Origin: Bacteroidales bacterium UBA6229
Lineage (GTDB): Bacteria > Bacteroidota > Bacteroidia > Bacteroidales > F082
Length of the DNA: 64,000 nucleotides
Assembly (NCBI GenBank): GCA_002440975.1
Contig: DJWN01000039.1
Span: forward strand, 1-64,000
Reading direction: 5' to 3'
This document shows positions 59,649 to 64,000 of this stretch, piece after piece. A program made the translations under genes and the position numbers. The notes beneath the pieces are model-generated. The model was not told the DNA's origin, did no database searches, and saw only the letters and a program-made list of their open reading frames with translations. Within the stretch, counting starts at the first letter, position 1, and the number at the start of each line of letters is the position of its first letter.

Positions 59649-61799
59649 ATGAGTCCAAAAGGAATTTCACAAACGATTCAAATGGCTGATGGAACAGTCA
59701 TTACGATCGAAACAGGTAAGTTGGCCAAACAAGCACATGGTGCCGTGGTTATCACCATAGGAAAAACTATGTTACTGGCAACCGTTGTTTCATCAAAAGA
59801 GGCCAGAGAAGATGTAGATTTTTTACCACTTTCTGTTGATTACAAAGAGAAGTATGCCGCTACCGGAAAATTTCCGGGAGGTTTTTTTAAGCGCGAAGGA
59901 CGTCCTTCTGATTATGAAGTACTGATTTCAAGATTGGTTGACAGGGCTTTGCGTCCACTTTTTCCGGATGATTATCATGCTGAAACTCAGGTTTTGATAA
60001 ATCTGATTTCCGGCGAAAATGATGTAGCTCCCGACGCCTTTGCTGCCCTGGCTGCTTCAGCAGCTTTATCCGTATCTGATATTCCTTTCAACGGACCTAT
60101 TTCGGAAGTTCGTGTTGCCTATATCAATGGCGAATTTGTTGTAAATCCTCCTTTCAGTGCGTTGGCCGATGCCGACCTCGATCTGATGGTTGCGGCAACC
60201 AAAGAGAACATCATGATGGTTGAGGGCGAATCAAAAGAGGTTTCAGAAACTGTTATGCTCGAGGCACTTAAAGTAGCTCATAAGGCAATAAAAATGCAGT
60301 GCGAGGCACAAATTGAGCTGGCATCCAAAGTTGAGAATGCACAACAGAAAAGGGAGTATTCGCACGAAAGCAATGATGAGGAATTGCGCAAAGCCATTCA
60401 GGATTTCGCTTATAAACCTTGCTATGACATTGCACTGCAAGGCAATCCTAACAAACACGAGAGATCGGATGCTTTTGCTGCTGTTTTGGAAGAGTTTATG
60501 ACACGTTTTTCTGAAGAGGAGCAAGAAGAAAAGCACTCACTTGCCAAGCGTTATTTTCACGATGTAGAGAAAAAAGCTGTTAGGGATGCTATTTTAAATG
60601 AACGTACACGTCTTGATGGCAGAGCGTTGGATCAAATTCGTCCGATCTGGTCAGAAGTTGATTATCTGCCTTCGGCACATGGTTCGGCTGTTTTCACGCG
60701 TGGCGAAACCCAGGCTTTGGTAACGGTTACCTTAGGTACTAAAATGGATGAACAAACCATTGATGGTGCTGTGATTGAAGGTACGTCCAACTTTATGTTG
60801 CATTACAATTTTCCAAGTTTTTCAACCGGAGAAGCACGTCCTTTCCGTGGCGTGAGCCGTCGCGAAGTAGGGCACGGAAATTTGGCCGAAAGAGCACTGA
60901 AGCCAATGATTCCCAACGGTGATGAAAATCCATATACAATACGCGTAGTTTCTGACATTCTCGAGTCGAATGGTTCATCTTCCATGGCCAGTGTTTGTGG
61001 CGGAACTTTAGCTTTGATGGATGCCGGTGTAAAGATTAAAAAACCTGTTGCCGGAATAGCTATGGGTTTGATCACCGAACCCGGCAACAAAAAGTATGCG
61101 GTATTGTCCGATATTCTTGGTGATGAAGATCATCTGGGCGATATGGATTTTAAAGTTACCGGAACAGTTGATGGTATCACAGCCTGCCAGATGGACATCA
61201 AGGTCGATGGTCTCCCGTATGAAGTATTGGAAGAAGCACTTGAGCAGGCACGTAAGGGGCGTTTACATATTTTGAACGAAATGGCCAAAACAATTACAGA
61301 GCCTCGTGCTGATTACAAGGAACATGTTCCACGCATTGAGAAAATGGTTGTTGATAAAGAGTTTATCGGTGCCATTATCGGACCTGGCGGAAAGATAATT
61401 CAGGAAATGCAGCGCGAAACCAATACAACCATCGTAATCGAAGAAAAAGGCGAATATGGTGTGATTGACATTGTGTCGTCCAACAAAGATTCTATTGAAG
61501 CTGTAAAAGCGCGAATCCGTGCTATTGTTGCCGTACCAGAAGTTGGGGAAGTTTATCTTGGAACAGTAAAAACAATCACGCCTTTTGGTGCTTTTGTTGA
61601 AATTTTACCCGGAAAAGATGGTTTGTTGCATATCTCTGAGATTGAATGGCGTCGACTTGAAACCGTGGAAAGTGTATTGAAAGTAGGGGATAAGATAAAT
61701 GTGAAGCTTATTGGCGTTGATGCCAAAACAAATAAGATGAAGCTTTCCCGAAAAGTACTCATTCCGCGTCCGGATGGTGATAACAAACGAAACAATTAA
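59649..61799 (+). CDS. pnp: Polynucleotide phosphorylase
   Basis: 716 residues. PNPase degrades RNA from the 3' end using phosphate. Two RNase PH domains (about 10-225 and 320-540) flank an all-helical linker. Signatures are LLATVVSSKEAREDVDFLPL, GGFFKREGRPSDYEVL, RLDGRALDQIRPI, HYNFPSFSTGEARPFRGVSR and GDEDHLGDMDFKVTGT. The KH domain has GAIIGPGGKIIQEMQRET and the S1 domain starts GEVYLGTVKTITPFGAFVEI. All parts are present. It follows rpsO but is separated from it by a terminator, so read-through or its own weak promoter must supply transcripts. Confidence 0.97.
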   Translation: MSPKGISQTIQMADGTVITIETGKLAKQAHGAVVITIGKTMLLATVVSSKEAREDVDFLPLSVDYKEKYAATGKFPGGFFKREGRPSDYEVLISRLVDRALRPLFPDDYHAETQVLINLISGENDVAPDAFAALAASAALSVSDIPFNGPISEVRVAYINGEFVVNPPFSALADADLDLMVAATKENIMMVEGESKEVSETVMLEALKVAHKAIKMQCEAQIELASKVENAQQKREYSHESNDEELRKAIQDFAYKPCYDIALQGNPNKHERSDAFAAVLEEFMTRFSEEEQEEKHSLAKRYFHDVEKKAVRDAILNERTRLDGRALDQIRPIWSEVDYLPSAHGSAVFTRGETQALVTVTLGTKMDEQTIDGAVIEGTSNFMLHYNFPSFSTGEARPFRGVSRREVGHGNLAERALKPMIPNGDENPYTIRVVSDILESNGSSSMASVCGGTLALMDAGVKIKKPVAGIAMGLITEPGNKKYAVLSDILGDEDHLGDMDFKVTGTVDGITACQMDIKVDGLPYEVLEEALEQARKGRLHILNEMAKTITEPRADYKEHVPRIEKMVVDKEFIGAIIGPGGKIIQEMQRETNTTIVIEEKGEYGVIDIVSSNKDSIEAVKARIRAIVAVPEVGEVYLGTVKTITPFGAFVEILPGKDGLLHISEIEWRRLETVESVLKVGDKINVKLIGVDAKTNKMKLSRKVLIPRPDGDNKRNN

Positions 61800-61836
61800 T
61801 CATAACTTGCGTACAAAGCTAAATAAAGCATAAAGC

Positions 61837-62700
61837 ATGAGGCAACTTAAGATTACTAAACAGGTTACGAACCGGGAAACTGCTTCACTTGACAAGTATC
61901 TTCAGGAGATTGGTAAGGTTGAACTCATCACCGCTGAAGAAGAAGTAGCTCTGGCTCAACGCATCAAGCAAGGCGATCGCATAGCACTTGAAAAACTTAC
62001 CAAAGCTAACCTTCGTTTTGTGGTTTCGGTTTCCAAACAGTATCAAAACCAAGGACTTAGCCTTCCTGATTTGATCAATGAAGGGAATCTTGGCCTGATC
62101 AAAGCAGCACAGCGTTTTGATGAAACACGCGGGTTTAAATTTATCTCCTATGCAGTATGGTGGATTCGTCAGTCCATTCTTCAGGCCCTGGCCGAACAAT
62201 CGCGTATTGTTAGGCTTCCACTCAACAAGATTGGTTCTATCAATAAGATAAACAAGGCATATGCACGCCTGGAACAGGAATATGAACGCGAGCCTAATGC
62301 AGAAGAGATAGCTGATATTCTCGAAATTACTGAAAATGAGGTAAAAGAATCCATGAAAAATGCCGGAAGACATGTTTCGATGGATGCTCCCCTCATTCAG
62401 GATGAAGAGAATAATATGTATGATGTGCTCAGAAGCGATGAGGCTCCAACACCCGAAACCGAATTGCTTTATGAGTCGTTGCGCAAGGAAATTGATCGCG
62501 CCATCTCAACACTTACACAACGCGAAGCTGATGTGATCAGACTTTATTTTGGACTGAATGGCAGTCATCCGATGACGCTAGAAGAAATTGGCGAAAAATT
62601 TGATCTCACCCGCGAACGTGTGCGTCAGATCAAAGAAAAAGCCATTCGCCGGCTCAAGCACACCAGCAGAAGCAAAATTTTAAAGAGTTATCTTGGATAA
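61837..62700 (+). CDS. rpoD: Primary RNA polymerase sigma factor (Bacteroidota type)
   Basis: 287 residues. Region 1.1 and the long non-conserved insert are missing, the usual form of the primary sigma factor in Bacteroidota. Region 1.2 is SLDKYLQEIGKVELITAEEE. Region 2 has LPDLINEGNLGLIKAAQRFD and FKFISYAVWWIRQSILQALA, which melt and read the -7 element. Region 4 has MTLEEIGEKFDLTRERVRQI for the -33 element. It presumably reads the TAnnTTTG promoters seen across this window. It follows pnp by 37 bp and ends in a UUCG hairpin terminator. Confidence 0.95.
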   Translation: MRQLKITKQVTNRETASLDKYLQEIGKVELITAEEEVALAQRIKQGDRIALEKLTKANLRFVVSVSKQYQNQGLSLPDLINEGNLGLIKAAQRFDETRGFKFISYAVWWIRQSILQALAEQSRIVRLPLNKIGSINKINKAYARLEQEYEREPNAEEIADILEITENEVKESMKNAGRHVSMDAPLIQDEENNMYDVLRSDEAPTPETELLYESLRKEIDRAISTLTQREADVIRLYFGLNGSHPMTLEEIGEKFDLTRERVRQIKEKAIRRLKHTSRSKILKSYLG

Positions 62701-62708
62701 GTTATGAG

Positions 62709-62730
62709 AGCACCTTCGGGTGCTTTTTTT
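62709..62730 (+). terminator. rpoD terminator with UUCG tetraloop
   Basis: AGCACC (62709-62714), the loop TTCG (62715-62718) and GGTGCT (62719-62724) form a stable hairpin followed by a T run. Confidence 0.92.
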
Positions 62731-62737
62731 ATTTTTG
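62730..62737 (+). promoter_or_regulatory. -7 element of rpe
   Basis: TATTTTTG matches TAnnTTTG directly behind the rpoD terminator, 31 bp before the ATG at 62769. Upstream sequence is the terminator stem, without a TTG. Confidence 0.5.
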
Positions 62738-62768
62738 CTGTCTGTTATCTGCTTTAAAACAAAAAATC

Positions 62769-63428
62769 ATGAAACCATTGATTGCACCTTCCCTTTTATC
62801 AGCCGACTTTTTAAATCTTGAAAAGGAAATTGAAATGATCAACAACAGTGAAGCCGATTGGTTTCATTTGGATATCATGGACGGTGTTTTCGTGCCAAAT
62901 ATTTCATTTGGGTTGCCTGTGGTTGAGGCTGTTAAACGTAAAGCACAAAAGCCTCTTGATGCTCATTTGATGATCGTGAATCCAGACCGTTATATTGATG
63001 CATTCCGGAAAGCCGGAGCTGATATCCTTTCTGTTCAGTATGAAGCCTGCACACATCTTCACAGGGTACTGCAAAGCATCCGTGATGGTGGCATGAAATC
63101 AGGTGTGGTATTGAATCCTCATACACCTGTTCAGTTGTTGACGAATGTGCTGGCATACACCGATTTAGTTCTTATTATGTCAGTAAATCCTGGCTTTGGG
63201 GGTCAGCAATTTATCCCTGAAACATACAGAAAGATTACAGAACTCAAATCTATGATCAACGAAGGCGAACATCATGTGTTGATCGAAGTGGATGGAGGCG
63301 TTAATGCTTCAAACGCCAGGCAACTTGTTGAAGCCGGTGCTGATGTGCTTGTTGCGGGAAATGCTGTTTTTAAATCAAAAAATCCTGCCCAAACAATTGC
63401 CGGACTAAAAAAAATTGCATCCTGGTAA
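62769..63428 (+). CDS. rpe: Ribulose-phosphate 3-epimerase
   Basis: 219 residues, a TIM barrel of normal length. It interconverts ribulose 5-phosphate and xylulose 5-phosphate. IAPSLLSADFLNLEKEIEMI, WFHLDIMDGVFVPNISFG (metal and catalytic Asp), DAHLMIVNPDRYI (His), VLIMSVNPGFGGQQFIP and VLIEVDGGVNASNA (second catalytic Asp) are the known motifs. It stands alone between its promoter and that of the receiver-domain gene. Confidence 0.96.
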   Translation: MKPLIAPSLLSADFLNLEKEIEMINNSEADWFHLDIMDGVFVPNISFGLPVVEAVKRKAQKPLDAHLMIVNPDRYIDAFRKAGADILSVQYEACTHLHRVLQSIRDGGMKSGVVLNPHTPVQLLTNVLAYTDLVLIMSVNPGFGGQQFIPETYRKITELKSMINEGEHHVLIEVDGGVNASNARQLVEAGADVLVAGNAVFKSKNPAQTIAGLKKIASW

Positions 63429-63437
63429 ATACTTGAT

Positions 63438-63445
63438 TAGCTTTG
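63438..63445 (+). promoter_or_regulatory. -7 element of the receiver-domain gene
   Basis: TAGCTTTG matches TAnnTTTG. It overlaps a possible TTG start at 63443, which is thereby excluded in favour of ATG 63473. Confidence 0.6.
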
Positions 63446-63472
63446 CAATTCATAAAACCAAATTCCACCTTC

Positions 63473-63946
63473 ATGAACTCTGAAATCTATGCCAGTTTGG
63501 ATACGCTGAATTCGGGCATACACTTTACCGCAGATGAAATTTCTGATATTAAGTTTGATTTTGGAAATATCAAGAATATTTATCAAGGAAAAAAAATCCT
63601 GATTGTTGAAGATATATCTTCTAATTTTCAACTTTTGGAAGCGTTTTTAGCACCTACCGGAGCTTCTGTTATCCATGAAGTTGATGGCGAACATGCCTAC
63701 GCAACTTTTAAGGATATTCCTGATATTGACTTGATTTTGATGGATATCAGATTGCCTGATGTAAGTGGTTTGATGATAACCAAAATGATTCGGGAACTGT
63801 CGCCGGATGTTCCTATTATTGCCCAGACAGCCTATGCATTTGATGCTGACCGTTATCAGTGCCTGTCAGCTGGCTGCACGGATTATATTGCCAAGCCGAT
63901 TCGCAGAAATCAATTGTTTAGGATTGTACATAAATACCTTTCCTGA
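63473..63946 (+). CDS. Stand-alone response-regulator receiver protein
   Basis: 157 residues. About 38 N-terminal residues without known domain are followed by a receiver domain: KKILIVEDISSNFQLLEAFL (Glu46, Asp47), LILMDIRLPDVSGL with phospho-acceptor Asp91, PIIAQTAYAF with Thr119, and DYIAKPIRRNQL with Lys141. No output domain follows, so it may act like a CheY or Spo0F protein in a phosphorelay. The sequence style (VEDISSNFQLL) is that of receiver domains from hybrid kinases. No kinase gene is next to it inside the window. Confidence 0.88.
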   Translation: MNSEIYASLDTLNSGIHFTADEISDIKFDFGNIKNIYQGKKILIVEDISSNFQLLEAFLAPTGASVIHEVDGEHAYATFKDIPDIDLILMDIRLPDVSGLMITKMIRELSPDVPIIAQTAYAFDADRYQCLSAGCTDYIAKPIRRNQLFRIVHKYLS

Positions 63947-63961
63947 TCCTGCCAAAAGACT

Positions 63962-63969
63962 TATTTTTG
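63962..63969 (+). promoter_or_regulatory. -7 element of the next gene
   Basis: TATTTTTG matches TAnnTTTG, 22 bp before an ATG at 63992 near the window end. Confidence 0.5.
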
Positions 63970-63991
63970 TGCTTCATCAAAAAAATGTATC

Positions 63992-64000
63992 ATGAATGAA
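63992..64000 (+). CDS. First codons of a possible gene cut by window end
   Basis: ATGAATGAA follows the -7 element at 63962-63969 at a normal distance. The earlier ATG at 63985 meets a stop after four codons. Only three codons are visible, so nothing can be said of the product. Confidence 0.3.

Noticed and set aside
1..64000. tRNA, rRNA, CRISPR array, insertion sequence or prophage
   Set aside because: No cloverleaf-like segments, regular spacer repeats, transposase genes or terminal repeats were seen in the gaps, which are mostly under 250 bp.

Overview
The window is a chromosomal segment from a member of the Bacteroidota. Four things in the sequence support this. There is a SusC/SusD outer-membrane pair. 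There is a short 287-residue primary sigma factor with no region 1.1. Shine-Dalgarno sequences are largely absent. The promoter signature TAnnTTTG, sometimes with an upstream TTG about 20 bp away, recurs in front of many genes. No rRNA, tRNA, CRISPR array or insertion sequence was seen. Base composition looks even throughout, and most of the content is core metabolism and envelope biology. The genus cannot be named from the sequence alone.

Layout. 1-829: the edge of an Xre/RES-type toxin-antitoxin operon, with the toxin cut by the window start. 846-8097 (minus): ChaN-like protein, cytidine deaminase, an O-antigen-ligase-like protein, an S41 processing protease, yidD, rnpA, hemD and a DUF4271 membrane protein. 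8439-11681 (plus): phosphate acetyltransferase, a 3-hydroxyacyl-CoA dehydrogenase and acetate kinase. 11754-19443: a GIN-domain/beta-barrel protein, an LptF/G permease, two glycosyltransferases and EttA. 19520-23570: NhaD-type antiporter, nitroreductase, WbuC-like cupin, hisS. 23696-28126: two MIO-type aromatic amino acid ammonia-lyases around a small thioredoxin, then two small membrane proteins. 28354-34819: SusC/SusD and two secreted proteins. 34870-38576 (minus): an M23 peptidase and indolepyruvate oxidoreductase iorBA. 38755-41164: ACP phosphodiesterase-like protein, a cyclic-nucleotide-binding sensor-like protein and a small lipoprotein. 41221-44283 (minus): YjbQ-family protein, citrate synthase and isocitrate dehydrogenase, the last two of mitochondrial type. 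44672-53122: PspC and LiaF-like membrane proteins, a J-domain protein, a TonB-dependent receptor, an oligopeptidase B-like lipoprotein, an unknown protein and a small beta-barrel protein. 53160-57018 (minus): carotenoid operon crtI-crtB-unknown-idi-crtZ. 57214-64000: a thioredoxin-fold protein, a CPA-type antiporter, rpsO, pnp, the primary sigma factor, rpe, a lone receiver domain and the first codons of another gene.

How the parts connect. The pta/ackA, ior, hutH-like and citrate synthase/IDH genes suggest amino-acid and acyl-CoA metabolism with acetate-type energy conservation and an oxidative 2-oxoglutarate branch. LptF/G, O-antigen ligase-like, glycosyltransferase, M23, SusCD and TonB receptor genes serve the outer envelope. 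The crt genes would make a hydroxylated carotenoid if a lycopene cyclase exists elsewhere. The sigma factor encoded here is presumably the one reading the TAnnTTTG promoters. Several start codons were reassigned because the -7 element lies downstream of, or on top of, the first in-frame start.

No clearly novel multi-gene system was found. The most rewarding points are the paired ammonia-lyases without other hut genes nearby, a terminator pressed against the YjbQ start codon, a cyclic-nucleotide-binding protein with a degenerate kinase module, and several perfect inverted repeats at promoters.
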